Shown piece after piece: positions 10,606 to 19,590 of a stretch of 64,000 bases of DNA. A program made the translations under genes and the position numbers. The notes under the pieces are model-generated. The model ran no database searches and was not told the origin of the DNA. It saw nothing but the letters and a program-made list of their open reading frames with translations. This DNA comes from Mixophyes australis (Eukaryota > Chordata > Amphibia > Anura > Limnodynastidae), in contig JAVHZZ010000005.1 in NCBI GenBank assembly GCA_036250195.1, positions 182,325,448 to 182,389,447 of the forward strand, read 5' to 3'. Every line of letters begins with the position of its first letter. Positions within the stretch are counted from its first letter, which is position 1.

Positions 10606-13600
10606 TTTCTTTTGCGTTTGTAAACAACTATCCCAATTTGCACTCCTGTTTTATGCTTGTTTTGTTTGACCAGCTTTCTGGCCCTGCAGAGCACTGTAGC
10701 GCCTTATAAATAATAACAACGATGATAATTATTGTTAATTATGTGTCTGGTATGACTGCTCTAGTCCATTCTGTAATGGGTTATGCTCACTCGTGTTACA
10801 CAGCTTTATATGATATAAGCCCTTTGACCGAAAAGTCTTGTGAATTGCAGGATATCATGATCAATTTCTTGTAAACTTAATGTTTATTACCAATTAAACA
10901 ATAATAATTTTATATTACTAGATTTTGGAGCATTACTGGCCCAAAAGAGAACAAAGAATCATAATTTCCACATTATATACCGTCTACTGCATATGGTACA
11001 ATTGAGTGGGGATGTTGTCAGTGGGGGATACTATTCTGTGAAGGAATCATAATTTGACTGTTTTATGGCAGTTGTTTAGTATGTTAAAAAAAAAAAATAT
11101 TAAGTCTTTGATTAGTAAACATTCACCTTATTCTTCCCCCTCTAGGAGACTGCAGTATGTCCCTATGACGCTAATCATAGAATGCCTAGATCATCTCTGG
11201 AGAAACATGTTGTCATATGCAGACGGAGAAATCTTGGTTACAATAAGGAAGAGGTACGTTTCATACATTTTACAGTACTAACTAATATGTTTATCTCATC
11301 TTTCATTTTAATAATTTTGACCACCCTTAAGAACCAGGCTGCATTTTAAACAGAGCTTTATTTCTATATAGGCAGAAGTATATGACTCCAAATTCTTCTA
11401 TGAGAAGGCAAAAGTAACCTCGATTAGTCTAGGTATGTATGACTTATGACGTAAGATATTACTGAGAATTAGAAGGCACACATTATCATGCACAGAGGCT
11501 ATGATGTCACAACTGCTCAAATTACTGCAGTCCTGTGACAAATCACCTTAGGACACTGTCTTTTGCACCTGACACTAGGGGCTAGATTTACTAAGCTGCA
11601 GGTTTGCAAAAGTGGGGATGTTGCCTATAGCAACCAATCAGATTCTAGCTTTCATTTATTTAGTGCTTTCTACAAAATGACAGCTAGAATCTGATTGGCT
11701 GCTATAGGCAACATCCCCACTTTTGCAAACCCGCAGCTTAGTAAATCTAGCCCTAGATCTGTTATTGTGAACTTAATAGCCTTGTAGTGGATACAGTGTA
11801 AAGTGCTTATGTAACTTCATAGTAATGATTACCCCCTTCCTCTGATTTTATTTCTGTTATCTTTGTAATAGAACAGGAGAACTGTGCTTGTAAAATATAA
11901 ATAGCACTGCTTTTGGAAGCTATGCTAACGAGATTTTTCTGATCTTGTTTTTAATCCCAACAGATAAAGATAAACAGTTTGAGATAATCAAAGACGCCAA
12001 GAATAGTGCTCCTAGCACAAGTGAAGATGGCTCATGGGACAAACGTAAGTGAAAGAAAAATATGGCAGATTTTATGAATAAGGGGTTGGATGCATAGAAA
12101 ATATCTCTGAAAAATAAAATGGAAATAGTAATCATTTAGGTACCATAACAAAAATGATAATTTGCAGCATGCTGCCTTAACAAACCATGCTGTGTTAGGC
12201 TATTCGTATTTAAAAAAGGCGATTTCATGATATACAGCTATTTAGATTTTCAGCTATGTCTTGTCAGCAACGTATATGGCGTGCCTATTGTTGGGTACAT
12301 CAAAATACAACTTCACTAAATTATGGATAAAACTGTGCTTAAACCTGCCACTAGATGGAATCAGTTTACCACAAATTTACATTAAGTATAAGCTGTCACT
12401 TTTCCTCTCATAAGTAAAGAACTTGTGGTGGTTTTTTTGTTTTATTAAAAATTAATATTATTGACTTTTTGATTTAGTCATTTGCACGGTTTAGAACTTG
12501 TACTAGTGTCTTATTATTTTTTTTTATAGCATCGTTATTTCCTTTATTCACAATTGCATAATGCATTGACCCACAGATGTGTGTTAATTGCTTTATGGAA
12601 CATACACAATATGTGTTTGATTCTTTGTCTCCACAGCAGGGTTGAGTATTAGCATTAGCACCTTGACATGTCAGAAAAGAACCACTGTGCTTATGTGCAG
12701 TATCCTTTTACAAGTTATATCCTTTTTTTTTTTAATCGCATACATTTAGGAGAGTAGTAATATACCATGTAATGTCGTAAGAAAAACTACTGTAAAAGCA
12801 TTCCCATGACATTTTACCCCTGGCACAATGCTTCATATTTGGAATAGTGTTCTTGTGCTCTTCTTATCAGACCATATCTTCCTCCACTGTGTTTGAAGGT
12901 TTCTGATAAGCTGAAGCAAAGTTTAGGAAAAATGTGACGCATTCTTTTTTTTCTTTTTATCATGGACTTGACGATTGTCTGGTACTAACCCAACTGCAGA
13001 CCCCCTCGCACAGGTGTATTTATTTTTAAGTCAATTGAAATACTTTAATTGTAGATAGATTCTACTTGCTGAATTCTATGTCCTCTGTAGACAGTTGATT
13101 GTTTAAGTGCATCTTCTAATTAAGAGAAAACAACTCACAAGGTTTTTATCTGACTTTAGTTATTTTTGTTGATTTATTGTTAAGAATTCCCTAATCAATT
13201 TTGCTTCCATGTTGAAAGATAATATGTGAAAATGCCAAAGGGCTGAGTAATTTTCTGTTTCCATATAATATTTACGGGTACAATGGATTCAGTTATGAGT
13301 TCGGAAAAGGAGTTTTAAGTAGGGTTTAGCTTCAGACAAATACTTAGAATTTGCGTTTGGCAGTCATGAATATTCCATGAATGTATTAGGAGCTAAAAAT
13401 AAAGATTGTTATCCTGAGTATCCTGCTACTTTTTAATAAATTGAGGCTGCATATTTAGCAGACTATTTTGTACTTGGCCTAATCCTTAATGATTGATTTG
13501 GAGCATCCCTATCATATAATAGTTTCAGTGCGGTTCGTATGAAACAATGTTCTGATTTTGGTATTTAGTGTCATAATTAAGCCATCTTGTTACTATGCTC

Positions 13601-16300
13601 AGTTCATCTCCCCTACAAACATTTTTCACATAGTTATGACTCCATCTACTCACATTTCAAAGTCTAAACTGCTCCGTAAATTCTGGTGTGTGCAGGGTTT
13701 TAAAATAAGCTTACTGAAATCTATAATTTTTTTTCAAATATATAATAAACTTTGCATTCTCTTTAGAAATCGATAGTTAATGATAACTTGCAATTAAATA
13801 GAAAAGGAAAATCACTATAACAAAACAGTAAATGTACGTTATATATAATAGTTATTTCATTCTATGAACCGTTTTATTTAAAATCCTATTGTTACCACAC
13901 ACAGGCTAATAACCGTTTCTCAATCCAAGGGCTAGTTTTCAAAATAATGGCTTTTTTTTTTTTAATACAAGTTTACAGAGTTATGGTATGAATGTTGTGT
14001 CCTATTTGTGAAAATATAGTTGTTTAGTGAGGAGATTTGAAGGCAATAAACACATCTAGCAAATGTTCTCCACATCCCCATGGTGTAAGACTGAGCTACA
14101 TACATCAATATGCCTGTTCCTCTCTTATACTCCAGGTGAATACTCCTCCTCACCTGTGGAAGTTCCTCTGAACCACAAGCGCGCCGTCTGTGACCTGACA
14201 TCTGCAGATCGTCTTGCCATCTATGACTATGTCCTACAGGAGACAAAAAAGCAGAGATCTGTCGCTGAGAAAAATGAGTCTGATCTGTTTGAGGATTTAA
14301 CTTCCAAGATCAATCAAGGTTTGTTGGCGGGTGTTTTTTTTTTCTCTTCATAAGACTGGGATGTTTAAGGGATATGGAGATTAATGCCACTCCATGCTGC
14401 ATTTTAGGTATTAAATGCACTGTGTATGTTATGGTTGTTTTTTCTTATTAATCCTGATAATTCAGTTCCATCATGTTCATGGGGCAGTGTTGCTATACTG
14501 TGAAATAAGGATGTGTGACCTGGTGGTGTTTGTGGCTAGACAGATGGATGTGTGGTTGGGAGGAGTAAGGGCATGGCCTAAGATGTCCTAATTCTTTAAA
14601 TTGGTTATGTCTGAAGGTATGATGAAGGCAGAATGCTTACTTCAATAGTTTCCAGTAGCAAAATAGAACCTGTCCTGGGAAAACAAAATCGGACCCTAAT
14701 TTGACATTGCTTGCATAGAAATGTTTTTCTTAAGTAACCATGGTTTTTAGTTTTAGGCATTCATATTTTTAATTTGAGATAATGTATAGTATGTATTTCT
14801 TTTAAAGATGATGAGCAGAAATGTCCAAAGTCCCACCTTGAAATAATGGCAGAAATGAGGGACTACAAAAGGAGACGTCAGTCTTACAGGGCAAAGAATG
14901 TTCACATCACAAAGAAATCTTATACGGAGGTAATCTATTTTTAAGTGTTCAGTTCTTCACTTTGTCTAGTCATTCAGTTATTCTACATTGAGATAACTAA
15001 TTAACTGGTGTGATAGGACTCTTTGTTCATAATCCAGAATAAAAGTAGACTTGTAATTAACTAAAGTACTGTGACTTTATTGCTTTAATAGGTGAAGAGA
15101 AAGCTCTATAGTGTATTGAATGTAGCTGTCCATTACAAAAATGTCCTCACATTAAATTAGTTTTAAAATATCTGTGGATTTAACTATATTATGTTGGGCA
15201 ATTCTTGCAAGAGTAGACATGAAACTGAATAGAAGTGATGTGTTTGGGACTTTTCAGAATGTAAAGTAAGGCGTTAAGTAAACTTGGACTTAGACTTATT
15301 CGGAAACGCATCTGTGTTCACCCTTATTTTATGTTGCGCCTTTGCAATAGGGCAATATAATGTTTTGCTAAGAATGTGTATTACCATTTCAGCTGGTGTT
15401 TTTTCAGTTTCTTTTTGTTCACCCCTGTTCTTTCTTACAGATAATACGGGATGTCATTAATTTGCACATGGAAGAGCTAAGTGGCAAATGGTGTGATGAT
15501 ATGCATGATGAAACCAACTCCTCTGTTTGTTCTTCAGTGAAAAGGTGAATACCAAGAAAACAGGCTTCATAAATTGCTTCATAGGAAAATCTGAAATTTG
15601 TTACTGGATAACTTTTTTTTTTTTTTTTTTTTTTTATATATATAGAAGGGAGCAGCAGCGATCTCCCTCTGTGGAATCCAGACAGTCTGGGGGAAGTCAC
15701 AGGGACAGACAACGATCTGGACGCCGACGAGAGCGCAGCCGGAGTCCACACAGACATCGCAGTTTGGAGAGAGACAAGGATTCTAGACGTAAAAAAGACA
15801 GGCAAGATTTAAATTTTATTTTTTCTTCATTTCCTCCACTAAGCAGTATGTATGTACTGTAAACCACAACTATTCATGTAGAATTCATGGATGTACAATG
15901 CTGTGTAATATACTGCCAAATAAAATAATGTGCCTATGGTTTAAATCGGTGTGGTCATGGTACTAAAACTAATATATAAGTACATATTCCATGCTGCTAC
16001 TTATGGGTGATGTATCAGCTAAAATCTGTACTTCCTGCTTGTGGGGAATAGCTGCTCTCTCCAGTCTCTATTTCCTGTATGTCCATTTTGGGTCTTGTGT
16101 TGTGCTTGGATGTTATGCTTCCTGAAGTTGGTTTGTTATCATTTGCAAAAGACTATGTTAAAACCAAACTTTATAATATATTTGCATAACAGCTTCCCTG
16201 TGTTCCAAATATTGAATATTAAATGTTGTATTGCTATATCTTTTATTTCAGGAATGAAGATAGACACCACAGCCATAAGCGAAGGAAGGACAATGACTGA
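1989..16300 (+). CDS. SNRNP48: U11/U12 small nuclear ribonucleoprotein 48 kDa protein, nine coding exons
   Basis: Spliced CDS of 999 nt (332 aa plus stop): exons 1989-2123, 11146-11253, 11372-11432, 11964-12044, 14136-14318, 14808-14929, 15441-15544, 15646-15801, 16252-16300. All phases join without a stop. The protein is a subunit of the U11/U12 di-snRNP of the minor spliceosome and takes part in U12-type 5' splice-site recognition in the nucleus (family knowledge). Seen here: a CHHC zinc finger (C50, H56, H66, C70) in VCPYDANHRMP, the PVEVPLNHKR block in exon 5, the strongly conserved RDYKRRRQSYRAKNVHITKK block in exon 6, and an Arg/Ser/Asp-rich tail ending HHSHKRRKDND. Length is close to the roughly 340 aa of mammals. 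The N-terminal 45 residues are the least conserved. Intron 1 holds a nested hAT transposon. Intron 8 has a GC donor. Confidence 0.95.
2124..3117. other. SNRNP48 intron 1, left part
   Basis: AT-rich intronic sequence. Short open frames here (for example 2543-2776) show no conserved motif. No RNA gene seen. Confidence 0.5.
3118..3343 (+). mobile_element. SINE/LINE 3'-tail repeat (L2/V-SINE-like)
   Basis: It begins GGAGTTTGTATGTTCTCCC, the shared tail motif of vertebrate L2-related SINEs. It continues through a (GTCT)n run, a GACTGTAAGCTCCA block and GGCGGCGCTATATAAATAAA, and ends in a GATGAC microsatellite-like tail. Only the 3' body is present. The related ending GCGCCTTATAAATAATAA occurs at 10709-10726. 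Confidence 0.65.
3401..3408. repeat. Left target-site duplication of the hAT (CTGTTAAT)
   Basis: CTGTTAAT directly precedes the left terminal repeat TAGAGATGG. The same eight bases follow the right terminal repeat at 10149-10156. Eight bases is the hAT superfamily length. Confidence 0.95.
3758..5672 (+). repeat. 100-bp tandem array, 19 copies, upstream of the transposase
   Basis: The block CTACTAAATA recurs at exactly 100-bp steps from 3841 to 5641. Inner copies are almost identical; the first two and the last carry more changes. Scattered single variants include CTACTCAATA at 5041, 5341 and 5441, and CTACTAAATC at 4741. Each unit holds TTTTTGGGGTGTCCTCCC and AATATTTCTGGCTGTC. There is no open frame through it. 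The array ends 11 bp before the first transposase ATG at 5684, so it would lie in the promoter or 5' UTR. Confidence 0.97.
5684..5869 (+). CDS. Probable original N-terminus of the hAT transposase, out of frame
   Basis: A 61-codon frame starts at the first ATG after the array, with composition normal for a transposase N-terminus (MDSKQSTYDLNEQPGSVTSP). It reads into an A8 run at 5827-5834 and then stops at 5869. The main 984-codon frame overlaps it one base over, and from the A run onward the main frame reads like real protein (FTVLKRKRSVTEQKLSDD). Before that run, the 5715 frame reads less naturally. A single extra A in the run would explain both frames. Alternatives are an assembly error in the homopolymer, internal initiation at 5715, or slippage. 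Confidence 0.6.
   Translation: MDSKQSTYDLNEQPGSVTSPDVSVPSTSSGQGDVKQQCFQISAKNKNPKKIYCIEAKKKCN
5715..8669 (+). CDS. hAT-family transposase with BED zinc finger (ZBED-like), 984 codons
   Basis: An open frame from ATG 5715 to TAA 8667-8669. Role: cut-and-paste transposition of the surrounding element, in the nucleus. Domains in order: a basic N-terminus, an acidic stretch (about 160-185), a BED zinc finger at about 218-268 (aromatic YVWNYFYP, CSVC pair near 237/240, HLTRVH ending), a Ser/Pro-rich linker with an Ala run, the RNase H-like core with D465 in TTDMWTSGSG and D550 in VISDNANNI, a RWNST motif, and the C-terminal hAT dimerisation region (YLSCPPSSVYSERVFSTAGN, then SDRRRRLLPKNVEKMM). E910 in SERVFS is presumed to be the third catalytic acid. 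No internal stop. The true start may be 5684 in another frame (see that entry). The long C-terminal acidic tail ends DDDVHTDEGED. Confidence 0.93.
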   Translation: MSNQVLSPVLMLVFPVRHLAKAMSNNSVFKLVQKTKTQKKFTVLKRKRSVTEQKLSDDKKKIASMPFYTRSGKERMRPSPLAISGRSQKVTQATIGAQLLLRVKAELQDNSEALQENICSDSQMTTIPVESPSNSGMSNREHSADVCLNSPSVAGDTQIEDATLELEEDEGEICVGDEGANEDVDEVVCVSPAPVAAVLARDKKKAIVMPGHKTKKSTSYVWNYFYPNPDNNCIAICSVCEATVSRGRDLNHLGTSSMLRHLTRVHGKVLGKAESSSQKNTSTPSSAKTLRSPTYRRLQNTPTTPSSSISSVALGVSPASHLRLDDSGTIIDSSEESVSPAAAVAAAGGESSSQRQVNKMSSPTFQQLTVKQSFARGSKYDSSHPVAKRITDAMAAMLVLDLRPISTINAAGFSQLIEVLCPRYRIPSRHHFSRKAIPQLYQKVCKNVEIALKNAILPTVHLTTDMWTSGSGQTKDYMTVTAHWVGHSPSPAGTAAACTPLRNICHRQATLCITGFTNRHTADNLLRKLRDVIDAWLIPLGLSPGYVISDNANNIVRALQLGDFQHIPCFAHTINLVVQSFLRNNREVQEMLSVARKISGHFRHSATACRRLQQLQEQFNLPCHQLKQEVVTRWNSTLYMLQRMEEQRKAIQAYCTSHDIGKGGGMYFTLAQWGILSVLCKVLKPFEVVTCEVSADSASLSQVIPLIRLLEKQLEKMKEELKASNSAKYVGLVDQVLNSLHNDPRVIKILNSDQYVLATVLDPRFKTYIESLLVNERDVNFCKELLLSKLAAELGLGLTTCPPSLSQAVARKKFNFQKRSREDTGGRPEQFNIWAGLKDFSKKCVTLPITPSNMSINMQRMVEDYFQEVVDMEMSDSPFPYWEEKQAIWKPMYKLALQYLSCPPSSVYSERVFSTAGNLVSDRRRRLLPKNVEKMMFIKMNYIFHEEGLHHPRHPSTDCSLMADSSGDELIVCDDDVHTDEGED
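8670..8860 (+). other. hAT transposase 3' flank
   Basis: Non-coding stretch between the transposase stop and the downstream array. Part of it (AAGTGTAGGGTG) recurs at 9782-9793, after the array, suggesting the array grew inside a once continuous 3' UTR. Confidence 0.5.
8861..9768 (+). repeat. 100-bp tandem array, 9 copies, downstream of the transposase
   Basis: TCTATAATGG recurs at 8879, then 8981 and every 100 bp to 9681. Units contain TGTCAATTAATATTGTACAG and GTGGAGGGGGGCC. Inner copies are near identical; the first is diverged. Its sequence shows no clear similarity to the upstream array although the period is the same. Confidence 0.97.
9990..10139. repeat. (CCAAAA)n-rich right subterminal region of the hAT
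   Basis: Repeated CCAAAA/CAAAACC hexamer-like units just inside the right end, interrupted by CACGCAATGGAGG and CACGACGG. The left end instead has CCGAAC/GGTTC units. Short subterminal repeats of this kind bind transposase in other hAT elements (inference here). Confidence 0.6.
10149..10156. repeat. Right target-site duplication of the hAT (CTGTTAAT)
   Basis: Exact copy of 3401-3408, directly after CCATCTCTA. Confidence 0.95.
10289..11145. other. SNRNP48 intron 1, right part
   Basis: Contains a GT/TA dinucleotide microsatellite (about 10562-10600), a SINE-tail fragment (GCGCCTTATAAATAATAA near 10709) and AT-rich sequence up to the exon 2 acceptor. No gene seen. Confidence 0.5.
11146..11253 (+). 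CDS. SNRNP48: SNRNP48 coding exon 2 (CHHC zinc finger)
   Basis: Acceptor TTCTTCCCCCTCTAG, donor GAG|GTACGT, phase 0 on both sides. It encodes ETAVCPYDANHRMPRSS and then EKHVVICRRRNLGYNKEE: the U11-48K CHHC zinc finger that contacts the U12-type 5' splice site in the family. All four zinc ligands are present. Confidence 0.95.
11372..11432 (+). CDS. SNRNP48: SNRNP48 coding exon 3
   Basis: Acceptor TTTCTATATAG, donor CTAG|GTATGT, ends in phase 1. It encodes AEVYDSKFFYEKAKVTSISL, matching the family's NPEFFYENVKIPSITL segment. Confidence 0.93.
11579..11753. mobile_element. Palindromic MITE, 175 bp, 3-bp TSD (TAG)
   Basis: Arms of about 75 bp are almost perfect inverted repeats (GGGCTAGATTTACTAAGCTG at the left, its complement at the right) around a short loop (TTTCATTTATTTAGTGCTTTC). 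TAG flanks both ends. Harbinger-type MITEs have 3-bp duplications. It fills a third of SNRNP48 intron 3 and would fold into a long hairpin in the pre-mRNA. Confidence 0.9.
11964..12044 (+). CDS. SNRNP48: SNRNP48 coding exon 4
   Basis: Acceptor AATCCCAACAG, donor AAAC|GTAAGT, phase 1 in and out. It encodes DKDKQFEIIKDAKN and a variable Ser/Thr-rich end. Confidence 0.9.
12045..14135. other. SNRNP48 intron 4
   Basis: 2.1 kb of AT-rich intron with no recognisable transposon, RNA gene or conserved frame. The frame 13558-13776 is a chance one. Confidence 0.5.
14136..14318 (+). CDS. SNRNP48: SNRNP48 coding exon 5
   Basis: Acceptor TCTTATACTCCAG, donor CAAG|GTTTGT, phase 1 in and out. It encodes SSPVEVPLNHKRAVCDLT, ADRLAIYDYVLQETKK and SDLFEDLTSKINQ, a well-conserved core block. 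Confidence 0.96.
14808..14929 (+). CDS. SNRNP48: SNRNP48 coding exon 6
   Basis: Acceptor TTCTTTTAAAG, donor GAG|GTAATC, phase 1 in, 0 out. It encodes KSHLEIMAEMRDYKRRRQ and SYRAKNVHITKKSYTE, the best conserved part of the family. Confidence 0.97.
15441..15544 (+). CDS. SNRNP48: SNRNP48 coding exon 7
   Basis: Acceptor TTCTTTCTTACAG, donor AAAAG|GTGAAT, phase 0 in, 2 out. It encodes IIRDVINLHMEELSGKW, matching the family, then a variable acidic and Ser-rich stretch. Confidence 0.95.
15646..15801 (+). CDS. SNRNP48: SNRNP48 coding exon 8 (RS-rich), GC donor
   Basis: The acceptor TATATATATAG follows a long T tract. It encodes SPSVESRQSGGSHRDRQR and RRRERSRSPHRHRS, the Arg/Ser tail of the family. 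The exon ends GACAG and the intron begins GCAAGA, a non-canonical GC-AG donor with otherwise strong consensus. Phase 2 agrees with exon 9. Confidence 0.93.
16252..16300 (+). CDS. SNRNP48: SNRNP48 terminal coding exon 9
   Basis: Acceptor TCTTTTATTTCAG. It encodes NEDRHHSHKRRKDND and TGA at 16298-16300, matching the ERHHSHKRRK ending of the family. Confidence 0.95.
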
Positions 16301-16340
16301 CCACTGTTTCTGTTGCTGAGGCTTTGTAAATACATTTGAC

Positions 16341-16346
16341 ATTAAA
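16341..16346 (+). terminator. SNRNP48: Candidate poly(A) signal ATTAAA
   Basis: ATTAAA lies 41 bp past the SNRNP48 stop codon and is followed by a T/G-rich stretch (GTCTGTTCTTTTTAAATT). The 3' UTR would be very short if this site is used. Other sites further on cannot be excluded. Confidence 0.5.
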
Positions 16347-16349
16347 AAT

Positions 16350-17015
16350 CCTCTAAAATGCAAATTAGTCTGTTCTTTTTAAATTAGACTATTGTTCATT
16401 TTTGTACCAGCACTTCATAAGTGTGATTATTTCACAGGCAGACTTTGTTTACAAACAATCTTATATTTAATTTGATTATTAAATATCCCAGTACAAAAGA
16501 CTGTAGGTTTCCATACTGAAATGAAAACCCCTTCTTGAGAATTCTTCTTTTTATTTGTGAGGATTGCCAGTGTGACAAAATGATTTTAGGTAAAGTAACC
16601 CTATTGAAGCAATGTAGCTCTACTGCATTCTGGAGGGTTTTATATCTGTTGTAGTAAAGCATTTTTATGCAATTAAAATGAGTTATAATGGTTATTAAGT
16701 CATTCAGCTGTAACGTGCATTGTATAACAATTCCAATAATACCCTCCATACTCTGTCAGTCCTTCAACTTTCCATACAAGCAGGAACAGAAAAAAGTTAG
16801 AACCCCTCCAGACTTCCCACATTTTTACTGTGTCGCAGGATGGTTTGTCCGAAGATTTGTAACCTTTTGGAGGAATAGAATTATTGAAAGCACCAGTTGA
16901 CAAAAAAGGTTTATTTTATTTTTTTTATTTTGCAGGAGATTTGGTTGTGCACTGGAACTGTTTTTTTTTTTTTTTTTTTTTTGTTTTTTCTATTGGATTT
17001 GCCAATAGGCCTTAC
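16350..17015. other. SNRNP48 downstream flank
   Basis: No gene. Contains a T-rich tract (16962-16981) abutting the Tc1 relic that follows. Confidence 0.4.
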
Positions 17016-17400
17016 ATACAAAGAAAACATCCAACAAAGTCATGAAAAAAATGTTTGCACCCTTGCACTATTTTCAAATAGGTCACAATTTTCTCTACGC
17101 AAAGTTCAATTTAACAGGCTATGGTATACACAATTCTTTCTGTTAAAATATCACAGAACCTTTTTGTTTTTGAAAATAATGGCATTGACAAAATTAGACA
17201 CCCTAGACTTAATATTTGGTAGCACAGTCTTTTGTCAAAATAAATGCAATCAACTACTTCCTATATCCATGGATGATTTACTGCACACTTCTCCTGTCTT
17301 GGTCCATTCTTCTTGTGGAAGCTACTCCTGTTCTCTCAGATTTGAAGGGTGCCTTCTCACAATTTCTATTTTCAGATCTCCACATAAAAAAACAACCAAA
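17016..17400 (-). pseudogene. Tc1-like element relic, 5'/N-terminal part
   Basis: Plus-strand blocks such as TTTGGTAGCACAGTCTTTTG, GTCTTGGTCCATTCTTCTTG and CTCTCAGATTTGAAGGGTGC are hallmark complements of the Tc1-like transposase central and N-terminal region. No intact frame. The element is truncated on the right by an A-rich stretch. Confidence 0.7.
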
Positions 17401-17724
17401 AAAAAACTGCGTGCTACCCCCTCCCAAACAGCTTAACCAACCCTGGCGCTGCCAGCATAGGCTGGTACTAGTAGATTTGGGGGGGAGACAAAAAGCGTGG
17501 AATACCCCTTGATTTTTCTGTTACTAGCACTAGGCTTGGCCACCCAGGTTTGGTCTCACTATAACATGGACAGGCGCAGAATGGTGCCCCCCCTACCATA
17601 ATGAAAAACCAGGTTAGCAAGGGACTGGATTCTGTAGAGAGATCGGGTTCGCAAATTAAAATAAAAAAAATGTGGTGCCAGCCTTGTTCTGAAAGCACTA
17701 GGGCTCTTCTCACTCCCCTGGGGC

Positions 17725-17900
17725 AGTGGATGTGGGGTAATAGTTTTAATGATTAAAAACTGTTTTGTCCCTGATGCACTACAGGTCCCAGCATGGCCAG
17801 GCTGACATTAAATGTCTAGTCATGCTGTCGCTTGTAAGTACTACAAGCACCACCATACCCATGGCTGCCAGGGTACACTGGTACGAACATCAGAAAATAC
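17725..17900 (+). repeat. Dispersed repeat, copy 1 (mate at 43075-43220)
   Basis: Shares GTGGATGTGGGGTAATA and GATGCACTACAGGTCCCAG-type blocks with the reverse complement of 43075-43220. Class not recognised. The neighbouring sequence 17440-17720 probably belongs to the same repeat. Confidence 0.5.
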
Positions 17901-18279
17901 CATCACAATACCACCACTATTTCATTAACATTGCCGCGTGAAATTTGCAAGTGAGTAAATTTCAGAAAATTGATAATCGTGGACCTGTCTCGTATAAAGC
18001 CTGTTTGGTTTGAATGTATCATCTTCTCTATTACTTGGTTCAGGTACCTAGACATTACTGTTTTGGCAAAAAATTCCCTGCTCTCGTCATTTGGGCCTAT
18101 AAAGCTCTGGATGCAATGTATCTGCCATGTTTATGCAAGATACTTAACACAACATGCACCTGCTACAATTCGACTATTTAAAAAAAAAAAAAAGGGAGGG
18201 GTGGGACCACTAAGTAGAGACTTTCCAAGTCCTCTTCATTGATCTTGGAGAGGGGAGAGTCGCAGCGAAGAAAATAATA
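17901..18279. other. No recognised feature
   Basis: AT-rich, with an A13 run followed by a G-rich stretch (about 18180-18205), near the 3' edge of the L1 relic. Confidence 0.3.
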
Positions 18280-19363
18280 TAAAAATTTAAAGGGGCTGAG
18301 TATCTGTGATGGAGAATGTTGTTAGAGATCTGCAAGTGGCAGCTAATATCCCTGTCTAAAGAATTCACTCGGGAATTTTAGTCCTGCTCAGGTCCAGAGA
18401 CGATGTTTCATAATGGAAAGTCCAGAAGGAAACACAGCGTTGTGCCAAATCGGGGTCCGTGTAGATCACTGGAGTGAGTTTGAATTTGAAGGAGGACGAG
18501 TCCCACCGATTGGTGTCAAATTTAATAGTGGGATGCAGTTTGCAAGAGGCGGGGTCATGCACACGGGGCAAGTCCCACAGGGGAGTGAGATCGGGTAGGG
18601 AGATGTAGGCTGATTCTATGACGGGCCAGATGGAGCATATGAGGTGGCAATCTGGGAAAAGTAAGAGGCCAGATAATGTTTTAATGTCGGGGAGGTCCCT
18701 GCTGTCACCAGAGAGTGATCGTTTTAAGATATTGGCCGGAATCCTAGGGGGCCTGTGGTTCCATATAAAACGAGTGAGGACCCTCTGGACATTAGCGAGG
18801 AAAGAAGCAGGAATGGCTATTGGAAGAGATATAGCCATTTGGGTACAATATTTTTTTTGACTATGATCTTGCCCAGCCAGGAGATAAGGCGGGTCCAGGA
18901 GGCCCGGTTGAGAAGAGGGATGGGGAATCTTTGTGGAAGAGAAGATCGTAACGGAAAGTGAGGAAGACTCCCAGGTATTTGATTTTCCTGGTCTGCCACT
19001 TAAAACTAAAGTTAGTCTGGAAGAGGTTGGTTTCCCGAGAGGAGACATGGAGCAGCATGGCTTCCAATTTTGGGTAGTTTATCTTATCCAGAGACGACAC
19101 TATAGGACTGGAGAATGTCATAGAGATTGGGAAAGGAGATCACTGGTTGGGTTAGTGAAAGCAATATGTCGCCTGCGAAAATTGAAACCTTGTAGATGGT
19201 GTTGCCTACCTGTTCACCCTGAATATTAGGATTGGATCTGATCCGAGAGGCCAGGGGCTTGATCACTAAGGCAAATATTAGGGGGGGGGGGAGGGTGCAG
19301 CACTGCCTTGTACTGTTTTGGATAGAGACTTTGTTACAGGGGGATACCATCAATAAAGACCTT

Positions 19364-19590
19364 GGGCCTGATTCATTAGTGATCTTATCTTGTGCAAAAG
19401 TTAAGATGCTTATTTTTAAGAAGAAACGGGGAGATAAGAGTGATGTTAAGATTGATTTTCATCTTAACTTAAGAAATTCTTCACTTATGCAGTGGATTTT
19501 GATTCTGATCTCCTTTTTCTGAGCATGCACAGAGTGGATTGCTTAAGATAAGCAAAAAACGGCAGATAAGATCACTAATGAATCAGGCCC
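19364..19590. mobile_element. MITE, 227 bp, TSD CTT, inserted in the L1 relic
   Basis: Ends GGGCCTGATTCATTAGTGAT and its complement ATCACTAATGAATCAGGCCC are flanked by CTT on both sides (19361-19363, 19591-19593). The interior contains ATCTTAACTTAAGAAATTCTT. A decayed relative lies at about 42065-42200. Termini resemble the MITE at 49721. It interrupts the L1 reverse transcriptase, so it is younger than that L1. Confidence 0.9.

Larger units (their letters stand above)
14319..16251. other. SNRNP48 introns 5-8
   Basis: Short introns between the last exons. A T24 tract directly upstream of exon 8 (about 15612-15635) acts as its polypyrimidine tract, followed by TATATATATAG. No repeat family recognised. 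Confidence 0.5.

Noticed and set aside
11054..11281. 75-codon frame over SNRNP48 exon 2
   Set aside because: Wrong frame; the correct frame gives the CHHC zinc finger VCPYDANHRMP and matches splice phases.
2124..16251. U12-type introns in a minor-spliceosome gene (possible self-regulation)
   Set aside because: All eight donors are GT (or one GC) with U2-type context; no ATATCC or GTATCC donor with a TCCTTAAC branch site was seen.
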